Positions 1-8,887 of a DNA stretch of 64,000 nucleotides are shown piece by piece. The position numbers and the translations under genes are program-made. The DNA is from Nitrobacter sp047149785. Lineage in GTDB: Bacteria > Pseudomonadota > Alphaproteobacteria > Rhizobiales > Xanthobacteraceae. Location: the NCBI RefSeq assembly GCF_047149785.1, contig NZ_BAAGBE010000001.1:1984001-2048000 (forward strand), in the 5' to 3' direction. The notes under the pieces are model-generated. The model was not told where the DNA came from and made no database searches. It saw nothing but the letters and a program-made list of their open reading frames with translations. Numbering within the stretch: position 1 is the first letter of the stretch; each line of letters begins with the position of its first letter.

Positions 1-753
1 GTTCTTGACGATGCGGTCTTCCAGCGAGTGAAAGGATACCACCGCGAGCCGGCCCCCCGGCTTGAGCACGCGCTCCGCCGCCGCCAGCGCAGCGCTCAGT
101 TCGTCGAGTTCCTCGTTGACGAAAATCCGCAAGGCCTGGAACGTCCGCGTCGCCGGATGAATCTCGTGCGGCTGGGCGCGCACCACCTTCGAGACGATAT
201 CGGCCAGCGCCCGCGTAGTGAGAATCGGCCCCTCCCGCCGCGCCGCAACGATGGCGCGGGCCACGGCGCGCGAGCGGCGCTCCTCGCCAAAGACATAGAT
301 GATATTGGCGAGGTCGGTCTCCGACGCGCGCGCCACCACGTCGGCCGCGGTCGGCCCGCGCCCGCTCATGCGCATGTCGAGCGGACCGTCGAGGCGAAAC
401 GAGAAGCCGCGACCGGCATCGTCGAGTTGCATCGAGGACACCCCGACATCCATGACGATGCCATCGACGACATCGGCGCCTTGAGCCGCGCAGACGGCGG
501 CGAGATTGGAAAAGCGATCCTCGACCAGCGTCAACCGGCCGCCGGACTCCTCAACCAGACCGAAGCCAGCCGCAATGGCGGTACGGTCGCGGTCGATCCC
601 GATCACACGGGTATCGGCGGCGGCAAGAATGGCGCGCGAATAGCCTCCGGCCCCAAAGGTCGCATCGACGTAAACGCCGCCGTCATGCGGCGCGAGCATG
701 GCGACGGCCTCGCGGCCGAGCACGGGCACATGGCGAACCGGCGGTACCGTCAT
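1..753 (-). CDS. rsmH: 16S rRNA (cytosine-1402-N4)-methyltransferase RsmH, 5' part
   Basis: RsmH (MraW) uses S-adenosylmethionine to methylate N4 of C1402 in the ribosomal P site of 16S rRNA. The first 251 codons are present and the gene runs off the left edge. The protein begins MTVPPVRHVPVLGREAVAML, followed by the SAM-binding stretch YVDATFGAGGYSRAIL at about residues 30-45, and later HPATRTFQALRIFVNEELDEL and SFHSLEDRIVK, all typical of the family. The start ATG follows a GAGAGGCGGGG purine tract. The gene normally opens the division/cell-wall (dcw) cluster, whose next genes would lie outside the window. No mraZ precedes it here. Confidence 0.95.
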   Translation of the reverse strand, partial: MTVPPVRHVPVLGREAVAMLAPHDGGVYVDATFGAGGYSRAILAAADTRVIGIDRDRTAIAAGFGLVEESGGRLTLVEDRFSNLAAVCAAQGADVVDGIVMDVGVSSMQLDDAGRGFSFRLDGPLDMRMSGRGPTAADVVARASETDLANIIYVFGEERRSRAVARAIVAARREGPILTTRALADIVSKVVRAQPHEIHPATRTFQALRIFVNEELDELSAALAAAERVLKPGGRLAVVSFHSLEDRIVKN

Positions 754-1326
754 GCCCCGCCTCTCGTCCGCAGATGCCTCGCTCTCGACATGCGCCCGCC
801 CATTCCGCCCCGGATGCCCGAAAATCAGCCGGCCGCTCCGGTCGCCGCGACCCATCGCCACGGCGAGGCCGGCCGGATCGGTTCCCACAAGTTTCCTCGC
901 CAGGAGACAGGCCGACAAACCCGGGCTTCCGCATGGAATTTGAGGGGCTGCCATGGGGATTTCGAGCGCGAATGGGACCTCGGCCGCCCCGAAACCGGTT
1001 CGGCACTTCATCCCTCAGTAACGGCGGTTAGCATTAAGAAAGGGTTGATGGTTTCGGCTGGAATCGAGTTGTCGCGGGCAGCCGCACGGCGCGAGATGCA
1101 ACCCTCCAAAGTCGGGGGAAAACACGCGAGGTTGTCCTGCTTTGATTGCCTGGCGCCTCGCGCGTCCGGATAGTGATCCTGATGAGTCGCGGGATAAATC
1201 GAAACGCGCTTCGGATGGCGCGTCGTTCTCCTGCCCGTTTTGGATCGTTGCATGTTATCAAGTTCGTTCGCGTCTGCTGAATTCAGGCATCGACGCCCCC
1301 TCCCGATCCCCAAGGCCATCGCTGGA
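754..1326. other. Intergenic region between divergent rsmH and amidase
   Basis: This 570-base stretch separates two divergent genes and should hold both promoters. It contains no convincing coding frame. Frames on either strand lack a ribosome-binding site and resemble no family. I looked for mraZ and for an RNase P RNA, both often near rsmH in other bacteria, and saw neither. A longer amidase frame could begin with ATG at 1240, but that segment has no family character. Confidence 0.5.
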
Positions 1327-2115
1327 ATGCCGACCTTCGTCCCGGACTCATCCGTCGTCTCCGACACTGTGCCCTCCATGAACTTCGGCGACCGCGCCAA
1401 AGGGCGGCAGCCGGACATGATTGTGCTGCACTACACCGGGATGCCGGACGTCGAGGGCGCGCTGGCGCGGCTATGCACCTCCGGGACCGACGTGTCCGCA
1501 CATTATGTCGTGCTCGAGGACGGTCGCGTCGTGCAATGCGTCCAGGAGGCGAAACGGGCCTGGCACGCCGGCGTCGCCTCGTGGGCCGGCGAGGAGGACA
1601 TCAATTCCTGTTCGATCGGTATCGAGATCGTCAATCGCGGCCACGACTGGGGCTATCCGGATTTTCCGCTACGGCAGATCGCCGCCGTCATCGCGCTGTG
1701 CCGCGGCATTATTCTTCGGCGCGACATTCCGGCCCATCGCGTCGTCGGCCATTCCGATGTCGCGCCAGCACGCAAAAAGGATCCCGGCGAAAAATTCCCC
1801 TGGCACTCGCTGGCGGATTCCGGCGTCGGGCACTGGGTTCGGCCGGCGCCGATCGTGTCCGGCGACGTGCTGAAAGGCGGCAGCGAGGGCGACGATGTCC
1901 GCGCGCTCCAGCAATCGCTGGCGCGATACGGCTACGGCATCAAGGCAAGCGGGATATTCGACAACACGACCACGGATGTGGTCAGAGCCTTTCAGCGGCA
2001 CTTCCGGCCCGAGCGCGTCGATGGTCTGGCCGATCAATCGACATTGAATACGCTGCGGGCTCTGCTCGAGAACCTGCCGGCCGCAGCCGCCACGGCGTCG
2101 CGCGAAACCAGCTAA
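1327..2115 (+). CDS. N-acetylmuramoyl-L-alanine amidase, AmiD/AmpD type, with peptidoglycan-binding domain
   Basis: This zinc amidase cleaves the bond between N-acetylmuramic acid and L-alanine in peptidoglycan or its fragments. The Amidase_2 domain covers roughly residues 20-170: MIVLHYTGM carries the first zinc His, and VVGHSDVAPARKKDPG carries the second His and the catalytic Lys/Asp segment. A peptidoglycan-binding domain_1 follows at about residues 185-250 (GSEGDDVRALQQSLARYGYG, then VRAFQRHF). No signal peptide is evident, so it is probably cytoplasmic and acts in wall recycling. I chose the ATG at 1327 because family similarity begins there; an in-frame ATG at 1240 would add 29 residues. 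It lies divergent to rsmH. Confidence 0.88.
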   Translation: MPTFVPDSSVVSDTVPSMNFGDRAKGRQPDMIVLHYTGMPDVEGALARLCTSGTDVSAHYVVLEDGRVVQCVQEAKRAWHAGVASWAGEEDINSCSIGIEIVNRGHDWGYPDFPLRQIAAVIALCRGIILRRDIPAHRVVGHSDVAPARKKDPGEKFPWHSLADSGVGHWVRPAPIVSGDVLKGGSEGDDVRALQQSLARYGYGIKASGIFDNTTTDVVRAFQRHFRPERVDGLADQSTLNTLRALLENLPAAAATASRETS

Positions 2116-2488
2116 AAGCATGGATTACCGCGATGGAAAAGCCAATGAAACCGTCGTATAGTCTTGGACGTTGTCGGTGGCACACGCTGAGTGACAACCG
2201 GCCGCGACGGGGATGATGGACGTAGCCTATTTTGCCGGTTTCAGGCTGCGGCACCAACGCATCGGCACGCGTTTTGTCTAACCCGTTCCCGGCGTGTGCG
2301 ACCTTTTCGCGCCTGGACGTCGGCCGTTTCAGTAACGGCAGCGGCGGATGGCTTGTTCAGCCCTAAATCAGTTCGACCGTCGCCATGCCGGCCGCGCCAT
2401 CCCACCCACGCCATGTCGACGCTCGTGTTGGATGGAGCGGGGAAAGCCTGCAAGCTGCGGGCCGGTATCGGTGATCCTCAGGTTTCAA
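2116..2488. other. Intergenic region, nothing recognised
   Basis: This is the convergent gap between the amidase and the next minus-strand gene. It contains short GC-rich inverted segments but no clear terminator with a T-run, no family-like coding frame and no RNA gene that I recognise. Confidence 0.4.
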
Positions 2489-3187
2489 TCACCCGGTCAG
2501 GTTCGCAACGAATTCGGGCGCTTCGAGACCGGAGTCGGCAAAGAAGGACAGGATCGCGGCCTTTGACCAATATTGCTCGATCAGCAGCCTCGCGAAACGC
2601 TCCTTCTCCCGCGAGAATCTTACTGTCAGCGTATCGGCACTGTCCGGCTTTTTCCCGAACAGATCGGCATTCCACGGATCCCCGTTGAAGAAGTCATGTT
2701 CGAGGACCGTTCGTTCCGATACGTGATTTCCGTTCGCCTGATTGCGCCGCGCGCGCACGGCTTCCGACACTTCCGTGATCAGGGTGAACAGACGCGCCTG
2801 TTCGATAAGAAGATCCTGGGTCGGAAAGACATTCTCCACCAGAAGGCCCGGAACGAAATCCCGCGCCAGGGCGGTCGCGAGCTGCATCCAGGCGTCTTCC
2901 GGCGACCGCGCGGCGATCTTGTAGAAGTCGAAGAGCGCCATCCACCGGCCTCGCAATTCCTCGACCTGGGAATCGTACCATCGCGACCAGATCGAGTGCT
3001 CGCCGACGGGCCCTTCGGCTTTCCTGACAGCGTCGATCCGCTCCAGCAATCCCAGGTCGACCCTCATGGGACGGCTCAACCGCTCGGGAAGATCGGGCGC
3101 GCTGTACTCCTCAAGGTCGTGAGCGAACTCGGTCGCGTCCGGATCCGGAAAGGACGTTCTGTATTTTCCGCTTCCAGTTTTCTGCAT
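2489..3187 (-). CDS. Hypothetical protein, 232 aa
   Basis: I do not recognise this protein. It is soluble, rich in charged and aromatic residues, and has no signal peptide or membrane segment. The centre (WYDSQVEELRGRWMALFDFY) and the regions around it look mainly helical. I start it at the ATG at 3187 because an AGGGGAG tract precedes that codon. An upstream ATG at 3298 in the same frame would add 37 residues but has no ribosome-binding site. It stands alone, convergent with the amidase and divergent from the CsbD gene. Confidence 0.6.
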   Translation of the reverse strand: MQKTGSGKYRTSFPDPDATEFAHDLEEYSAPDLPERLSRPMRVDLGLLERIDAVRKAEGPVGEHSIWSRWYDSQVEELRGRWMALFDFYKIAARSPEDAWMQLATALARDFVPGLLVENVFPTQDLLIEQARLFTLITEVSEAVRARRNQANGNHVSERTVLEHDFFNGDPWNADLFGKKPDSADTLTVRFSREKERFARLLIEQYWSKAAILSFFADSGLEAPEFVANLTG

Positions 3188-3371
3188 CGTGCGACGGCTC
3201 CCCTGGACAATCAAAATCGGCGATGCAGCAATCTCTTGCTTCGCAGATGCACATAAACCGCGGAGCTCGCGCTCCGCTGCCATGCGACTATTAGACATCT
3301 AGCAAAATCGGAGCGAAGTAAGATCATCCAATGGTTAGTCTCCGTCTCTTAACGATGAAGGAGGGTTAGCA

Positions 3372-3617
3372 ATGGACTGGAACCGGATCGAACAAAACTG
3401 GGATCAGGTCAAGTACAAGGTCAGAGATCAGTGGGGTAAGTTCACCTTCGACGATCTCTGGGAAATTTCCGGCAACCGCGAGCAACTCGAAAAGAAGCTG
3501 CAACAGCGGTACGGGTACGGAAACGACTACGCAAAAAAGGAAGTCGACACTTGGTATACCAAGGCGCAGTCGTGGCCCGATACGTTGAACGAACCACCTC
3601 GCTGGATGGGGTATTAG
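3372..3617 (+). CDS. CsbD-like stress-response protein
   Basis: This 81-residue, highly polar protein begins MDWNRIEQNWDQVKYKVRDQ and contains WGKFTFDDLWEISGNREQLE, the hallmark of the CsbD family. These small soluble proteins accumulate under general stress in many bacteria, and their biochemical role is unknown. The central segment KLQQRYGYGNDYAKKEVDTW matches the typical C-terminal part of the domain. A strong GAAGGAGGGTTAGCA leader fixes the start. It appears monocistronic, and a perfect 11-bp inverted repeat lies about 55 bases after its stop. Confidence 0.85.
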   Translation: MDWNRIEQNWDQVKYKVRDQWGKFTFDDLWEISGNREQLEKKLQQRYGYGNDYAKKEVDTWYTKAQSWPDTLNEPPRWMGY

Positions 3618-3671
3618 TGTTTTTTACGGCCAGGTGAGGTCCGCTTAGGCGGAAGAATGCTCAACAAATAA

Positions 3672-3704
3672 TTAGCGCGTATTCATCTGCGGGATACGCG
3701 CTAA
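3672..3704. other. Perfect 11-bp inverted repeat (hairpin)
   Basis: TTAGCGCGTAT and ATACGCGCTAA face each other across an 11-base loop. On the minus strand the hairpin is followed by a T-rich run (TTATTTGTT), as in an intrinsic terminator. On the plus strand it is followed by CCCGG. It could therefore stop leftward transcription from the tRNA-His side or protect the 3' end of the csbD message. Confidence 0.45.
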
Positions 3705-3888
3705 CCCGGCGGTTCGGCCGCCTCATCGTCAAATTTTATCTCGCCGTTTCGGAATATATACGGCAGCCAGCCGGGGAATGCGGCCGATGTGCTGTCTTTC
3801 CCCGGCGGCGACTGCAGCCCAAGCTTTTCTGAACCCACAAGGGAACCTTGTCGGCTCCAACGTGTAACCTCCAAAACAGGAGGCCATC

Positions 3889-4026
3889 ATGGATGAAGAC
3901 CGCGATGACCCAATGCCGCAGGGGCCGACTAACAATCTGTTCCTTGCCGCAAGCGGTTTCGGACTTGTAGCATTCCTCGTCGGGTTCGCGCTTATTGTGG
4001 CGGCCAGCCTCGGCTTTTTTAGATGA
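3889..4026 (+). CDS. Small single-pass membrane protein, 45 aa
   Basis: This short frame starts MDEDRDDPMPQGPTNNLFLA and continues into one hydrophobic helix of about 23 residues (LVAFLVGFALIVAASLGFF), ending in Arg. A perfect CAGGAGG stands 5 bases before the ATG. The acidic N-terminus and hydrophobic C-terminus suggest a small inner-membrane protein with an N-out or tail-anchored arrangement. I do not recognise a named family. The strong ribosome-binding site and clean amphipathic layout are the reasons for calling it. Confidence 0.6.
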   Translation: MDEDRDDPMPQGPTNNLFLAASGFGLVAFLVGFALIVAASLGFFR

Positions 4027-4145
4027 GTGCTGACTGGCTTGCGAGGTCTCTCATCCTGGCTTGACTCATGACTTGCTGCTCATGACTTGCTTGTGTTCAG
4101 GCGTGCCCTCGCAGCCGCTTGGCGTGTTTAAGTGATTGTACGTAT

Positions 4146-4222
4146 TGGTACAGTTGGGTGGGCTCGAACCACCGACCTCCTGTTCCACAGACAGGCGCTC
4201 TAACCAACTGAGCTACAACTGC
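4146..4222 (-). tRNA. tRNA-His (GUG), CCA encoded
   Basis: The minus strand folds into a full cloverleaf. The acceptor stem is GCAGTTG/CAACTGT, the D arm contains AGCTCAGTTGGTTAGAGC, the anticodon stem-loop is CCTGT-CTGTGGA-ACAGG with anticodon GTG, and the T arm is GGTGGTTCGAGCCCACC. A CCA end is encoded at 4146-4148. Position 73 is A and the first pair is G1-U72, so the universal extra G-1 opposite C73 is not encoded. This matches the derived tRNA-His class known in Alphaproteobacteria. Confidence 0.95.
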
Positions 4223-4511
4223 ATCGGGTCCACGCCCGGACAAGAAAAACGGCTTGTGAACGGGGCGGAAACTAGGAGCAACGCCTTGCTTTGGCAAGGC
4301 CGCAACGATCCGCTATCGCGAAGCCGGCCGCTTAAAATCACCCCCGCCGACGTCCGTGGCCCTTGGCCATTTGCCTGTCGATAGCAAGGGGTCCGGCTGG
4401 CCGCGCGGATCGGGAGCGTCCGGCGTGCGTATCCCTTCAAGGACGACGCCAAACGACTCAACCCGGGCCAGCCGGTCCGGGTTGTCGCGGCTCGCGAATC
4501 GGTTCGCTCGA

Positions 4512-4925
4512 TCAGACGACCGGCTGGAACAGCTTCGACGTGCTGGTCCTGATCGGCTCGGCGGTCTCGGTGGCAATCTTCTGGCCCAGTTCAGCCAGCT
4601 CCTTGGCCTGGGCCGCAAAGGTCCCGAACTGTCTGCGCGTGTGGGCGCTCCACACCTCGGTCGCATCGGTCAGCGACCTCGCGCCGACCAGTTCCTGCAG
4701 AAAATCGAACCCGGCGCTGGTATTGGCCTGGCCGAAATCGAGAAGCTTGGCGGAATAGGCATGGACCCCATTGCTGGCAGCGCTGAACACCGCCTCGATG
4801 GCACCGTTGCCGTTCTGCGCGGCCTCCTTGAATTTCGCGTAGTTGTCGCGGGCCTGCGAGACGCCTTTTTCGGCGAATGCACGTACCTGCTCGGGGACTT
4901 CGAACGGATCTGTTGAGTTGGCCAT
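4512..4925 (-). CDS. Phasin family protein, 137 aa
   Basis: Phasins coat polyhydroxyalkanoate granules. The protein begins MANSTDPFEVPEQVRAFAEK, followed by a phasin_2 helical domain (GVSQARDNYAKFKEAAQNGN, then FDFLQELVGARSLTDATEVW and AAQAKELAELGQKIATETAE). The start has AAGGACA just upstream, and longer in-frame starts add an unlike extension. A second phasin gene lies about 215 bases upstream on the same strand. Together with scoAB 5 kb away, this suggests PHB storage and turnover. Confidence 0.88.
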   Translation of the reverse strand: MANSTDPFEVPEQVRAFAEKGVSQARDNYAKFKEAAQNGNGAIEAVFSAASNGVHAYSAKLLDFGQANTSAGFDFLQELVGARSLTDATEVWSAHTRRQFGTFAAQAKELAELGQKIATETAEPIRTSTSKLFQPVV

Positions 4926-5141
4926 GGCATCTGTCCTTCGCATCGGTGAAACCTCGCGTAATCCTGCGAACGTGCCTTCGCGGATCACGGATGCCCGAAT
5001 TTCGAGATTCATCGATCCCGAAGTCGCGGGCGGCATGCTACATTCTTATCATGTCGATTGTGCAATGCAACAAGATATTGCGACGCAAGATATGTTTCCG
5101 GAAGATTTGAAGGCTGGCGTCGGGAGTGGAAGCCGCCGGCG

Positions 5142-5525
5142 TCAGTCTTTGGGCTTCCCCGCTTCCATGGTGGCCCGGCCCATGCTTTGACCTATCTCAC
5201 TCGCCTGCTCGGTCAGCGCTTTCATCTGACTTTGCACATACTCGGTGTGCAGCCGCATCACCTCGGCCAGATCGGTGGCACGGAGAAGCTTCTCGGCATA
5301 GTCCAGCGAGGCAGTCATGTTCTGCTCGGCAAATGAGATCGCCTTGCTGCTGATGTCCCGAACACTGCTGCGGACCGCGACGTTGCGCCCCTCGATCGAA
5401 CTGGCCGCCTGCTGCGCTCCGTTGAGAAAACCCTCGAATGTCTTGCGCGCCTGCTCAAGACCGGCCTCGACCATCGAGCGAACGTCATTCGGAATTTCGA
5501 AACGGTCACGCCCTTCATCACCCAT
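5142..5525 (-). CDS. Phasin family protein, 127 aa
   Basis: This second phasin-type helical protein begins MGDEGRDRFEIPNDVRSMVE. It contains GLEQARKTFEGFLNGAQQAA, the usual first amphipathic helix, then ATDLAEVMRLHTEYVQSQMK, the conserved block near the C-terminal third. The start is preceded by CAGGAGTGGCGAACC. It is shorter than many phasins (140-190 aa) and differs from the neighbouring copy, so the two are probably old paralogues. It is expected on PHB granules, as a surface or size-control protein. Confidence 0.85.
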   Translation of the reverse strand: MGDEGRDRFEIPNDVRSMVEAGLEQARKTFEGFLNGAQQAASSIEGRNVAVRSSVRDISSKAISFAEQNMTASLDYAEKLLRATDLAEVMRLHTEYVQSQMKALTEQASEIGQSMGRATMEAGKPKD

Positions 5526-5808
5526 GGTTCGCCACTCCTGTTGCAGGCCCGCGCGCTGGTCCCTTTCATGGGTTCCTATCGTGGACCTCTGGTTTGTTTT
5601 TGCAACATCTCAACGTGTCACCGCCCACGGAGGTCCATGGACGGCCGTCGAATTAAGGTTATCCGGGCTTTAGCGGGGATTGCGAAGGCGGGGTCGTGGA
5701 CCTCGGCCGGGTAGGACACGATACTGACGATCTGTTAGGACTGCCGTCCGTGAAACCCGACATGCGCAGCCGCGGCAGGCGACAAGAGACGATGAACATA
5801 CGGTGCCC

Positions 5809-8784
5809 ATGATCAGCGCCGATTTCCAGTTGCAGGGCGTGACGGATCCACGGCTGGCCGTTCATGCGGCTGGCGCGCAGCCGGCGTGGCTTTGGTCGCT
5901 CGACGGCGCCCGAATCCTGTGGGCGAATCCCGTCGGCGCCTCGATATTCGGCGCCGTCAATGCTCTTGCGCTTGCGTCGCGAGACTTCGGCCCAGCCGAT
6001 GCGCACCGGCGTCAGGTGGCCCGGTTCGCGGACCGGCTGCCGCCGGCCGGCGCGGTGCGGCTTGAACGGCTGCGCGGCTTCGGCGGCGCGCTCGGCGGTC
6101 TCGTCACCTGCGCCTGCGCGCGGCTGGATTTCTCCGACGGCGGCAGCGGCATCATCATCACCTGCGTGGAGCCGGCGAGCGGCGGCATGGCGCTGATCGA
6201 ACGCTTGCAACGATTGGTGAACGGCATCGATGCGCCGATTGCCGCATTTGCGCGCGACGGCAGATTGGTCGCCGCCAGCGACGCGGCGCGGACGCTTCCC
6301 GGCTTTCGCAGTCTTGCCGAAGTCGGGCTGGAGGGCGCGCGCGAAGACGCGTTGCGCGACGGCCATGCCGAGACCACGGCAGGGCCGTTGCATATGACGC
6401 TGCATCGTGTCGGCAGCGGCGACGACGTCGGGCTTGTCGCCCTGCTCGCGCCGCAAGCTGCGGAGCCCTCCGCCTCGGGGAGCGCGTCGCCGCTGGCTGA
6501 ACCGCAATCCGCACCGCCGTCACCGAGCGAGGCGGCCGTTCCGCCCCTGCCGACCGTCGATGCATCGCCCTCGCCTGACGATACTCCGTCGCGCGATTCC
6601 GTAGCTCGGATGCGCCGTCATCCCCTGCGCTTCATGTGGCGGATGGATGCCGACGGCCGCTTTTCGCTCGGCTCCGACGACTTCACCCGCGCGATCGGCA
6701 TGCGCACGGCGGCCGGTTTCGGCCGGTTGTGGAACGAGATCACGGAGGTGTTCGGGCTCGACCCCGAAGGCCGCGTTGCAAAAGCGGTCGCCACCCGCGA
6801 CACCTGGAGCGGCATCACGCTGCTTTGGCCGGTCGACGGGTCCGACGCGCGCCTGTCCGTCGAAATGTCGGGACTGCCGGTCTACGATCGCACGCATAAT
6901 TTCGCGGGTTATCGCGGCTTCGGCGTCTGTCGCGATCGCGAAGGTTTGGCGCGGCTCGCAGCAAATCGGCGTGACGAAGTCTCGCTCAACCAGGCCTCCC
7001 ATCCGCTGCCGGCGGGCGCAGCGACATCTCCCGAGGTCACTCCCGCCGAATCCTCGCAACAGCCAGCAGAACCGGACACCGCCGTGGAAACGCCCAAGAA
7101 TGTCCTGCCGTTCAGGTCCCCGGCCGACCCGAAACAGCTTTCGCTCACCCCCATCGAGAACAACGCCTTCAACGAGCTGGCGCGCCAGCTCTCGGCGCGG
7201 CTGGAGGGCGGGCCGGACGCCGTCGAACCCGAGGCCGCCGCGAAGCAGCCGGTTGCCGAAACACCCGATGCAGCCGAACCGCAAGCGGACGGATTGTCAT
7301 CGTCCGGACCCCCGCCGCAGGCCATCGGCGCGCGCGACAGCCAGGTGCTCGACCTGCTCCCGAGCGGCGTGATGATCTACCGGCCCGACCGCGTGCTTTA
7401 CGCCAACCCGGCCTTTCTCGCACAAGTCGGGTACGACGACCTGCATGCGCTGGAACAGGCCGGCGGACTCGATGCCCTGTTGGTCGAATCCGACATGCCC
7501 GCCGCCGATAGCACGCCTGCTACCGGCTCTCCCGTCACGGTCTCCTCAACGCCGCCATCGGGCGCACCGCAACAGCCGATCGCCGCCCGGCTTTTCGTGG
7601 TCGCTTGGGATGGCGAGCCCGCGCAGGCCCTGATCTGCACGGGTGCAGCGCCTTCTCCCGCGGGTCATGCCACCGCCGAGGAACTCGGCGCCATCCTCGA
7701 CACCGCGGCCGAAGGCATCCTGATGTTCGGCGAGAGCGGACGCATCACCGCCTGCAACCGCAGCGCCGAAGCGCTGTTCGGCCACTCCGGGGACGGTCTC
7801 GCGCAGCTCAATCTGACGGATCTCTTCGCACCGGAGAGCCAGGGCGCGGTGCGCGACTATTTCAACGGACTTGCGGGCGACGGCGTCGCAAGCCTGCTCG
7901 ATCATGGCCGCGAGGTGCTCGGCCGCGCGCGCGAGGGCGGCTTGATCCCGCTATCGATGACGATGGGCCGGACGCAAACCGACGGCCCCAACTTTTTCGC
8001 GGTGTTCCGCGACCTGTCGCAAGCGAGGAAGATCGAGACCGAGTTGTCCCAGGCGCGACGGCAGGCCGATCGCGCGGCCAACGCCAAGGCCGAGGTGCTG
8101 GCGCGGATCAGTCATGAAATCCGAATGCCGCTCAACGCCATCATCGGTTTTGCCGAAGTGATGAGCGACGAGAAATTCGGTCCGCTCGGCAACGAACGCT
8201 ACGTCGAATATATGAAGGACATCCGCGGCTCCGGCGAACGCATCATCGCATTCATCGACGACCTGCTCGACCTGTCGCGGATCGAAACCGGAAAACTCGA
8301 TCTCGCCTTCGTCAACCAGAACCTCAACGAACTGGTCGAGCAATGCGTCGCGGTGATGCAGCCGCAGGCCAATCGCGAGCGCATCATCATCCGCACCTCG
8401 CTCGCGCACACGCTTCCGCCGGTCGTGGCCGATGCGCAGGCGCTGCGCCAGATCGCCCTCAACCTGATCGGAAACTCGGTCCATCTCGCCAACGCCGGCG
8501 GCCAGGTCATCGTCTCCACGGCGATCAATGATTTCGGCGACGTGGCGCTGCGCGTGCGCGATACCGGGCACGGACTCAACGACGACGAGCTGGCCGCCGC
8601 GACGGAGCCGTTCCGCACGCCGGCGCCAAGCGATCAGGCTTTCGAGAGCGCCGGCGTCAGCCTGTCGCTCACCAAGGCGCTGGTCGAAGCCAACCGCGCA
8701 CAGTTCCACATCAGGACCGGCCCGCATTCCGGCACGCTGATCGAGGTGGTGTTTGCGCAGGCGAAGGCGCTCGTTTCGGAATAG
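5809..8784 (+). CDS. PdhS-like PAS sensor histidine kinase with degenerate ATP-binding lid
   Basis: This is a very long (about 990 aa) soluble-looking kinase with three or more PAS-like segments: residues about 15-60, a central block near 505-550 and a clear PAS near 620-745 (ILDTAAEGILMFGESGRITA). The HisKA helix carries SHEIRMPLNAIIGFAEVM with the phospho-acceptor near His769. The block after it (NERYVEYMKDIRGSGERIIA, MQPQANRERIIIRTSL) matches the PdhS/PleC/DivJ cell-cycle kinases of Rhizobiales. The ATPase boxes are altered: the N box reads NLIGNSVHLA, G1 reads DTGHGL, and G2 reads AGVSLSL in place of the glycine-rich GTGLGL. Kinase activity may be weak, or it may act mainly as a phosphatase. 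GTG at 5803 is an alternative start. Confidence 0.85.
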   Translation: MISADFQLQGVTDPRLAVHAAGAQPAWLWSLDGARILWANPVGASIFGAVNALALASRDFGPADAHRRQVARFADRLPPAGAVRLERLRGFGGALGGLVTCACARLDFSDGGSGIIITCVEPASGGMALIERLQRLVNGIDAPIAAFARDGRLVAASDAARTLPGFRSLAEVGLEGAREDALRDGHAETTAGPLHMTLHRVGSGDDVGLVALLAPQAAEPSASGSASPLAEPQSAPPSPSEAAVPPLPTVDASPSPDDTPSRDSVARMRRHPLRFMWRMDADGRFSLGSDDFTRAIGMRTAAGFGRLWNEITEVFGLDPEGRVAKAVATRDTWSGITLLWPVDGSDARLSVEMSGLPVYDRTHNFAGYRGFGVCRDREGLARLAANRRDEVSLNQASHPLPAGAATSPEVTPAESSQQPAEPDTAVETPKNVLPFRSPADPKQLSLTPIENNAFNELARQLSARLEGGPDAVEPEAAAKQPVAETPDAAEPQADGLSSSGPPPQAIGARDSQVLDLLPSGVMIYRPDRVLYANPAFLAQVGYDDLHALEQAGGLDALLVESDMPAADSTPATGSPVTVSSTPPSGAPQQPIAARLFVVAWDGEPAQALICTGAAPSPAGHATAEELGAILDTAAEGILMFGESGRITACNRSAEALFGHSGDGLAQLNLTDLFAPESQGAVRDYFNGLAGDGVASLLDHGREVLGRAREGGLIPLSMTMGRTQTDGPNFFAVFRDLSQARKIETELSQARRQADRAANAKAEVLARISHEIRMPLNAIIGFAEVMSDEKFGPLGNERYVEYMKDIRGSGERIIAFIDDLLDLSRIETGKLDLAFVNQNLNELVEQCVAVMQPQANRERIIIRTSLAHTLPPVVADAQALRQIALNLIGNSVHLANAGGQVIVSTAINDFGDVALRVRDTGHGLNDDELAAATEPFRTPAPSDQAFESAGVSLSLTKALVEANRAQFHIRTGPHSGTLIEVVFAQAKALVSE

Positions 8785-8887
8785 CAACGCCGACATGGCC
8801 GACACGGGAACCCGCTTGTCGCGATCATCCGCTAGCCTCCGACAGCCCGCTGGCATATAGTCGCACGGTGTGATCACCGGAGCCCGG

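Noticed and set aside
28..1173. Long open frame on the plus strand
   Set aside because: It is antisense to rsmH, has no ribosome-binding site and resembles no family; open antisense frames are common in GC-rich genomes.
754..2488. RNase P RNA or mraZ near rsmH
   Set aside because: I looked for the conserved GAGGAAAGTCC core of RNase P RNA and for an MraZ-like frame and found neither.
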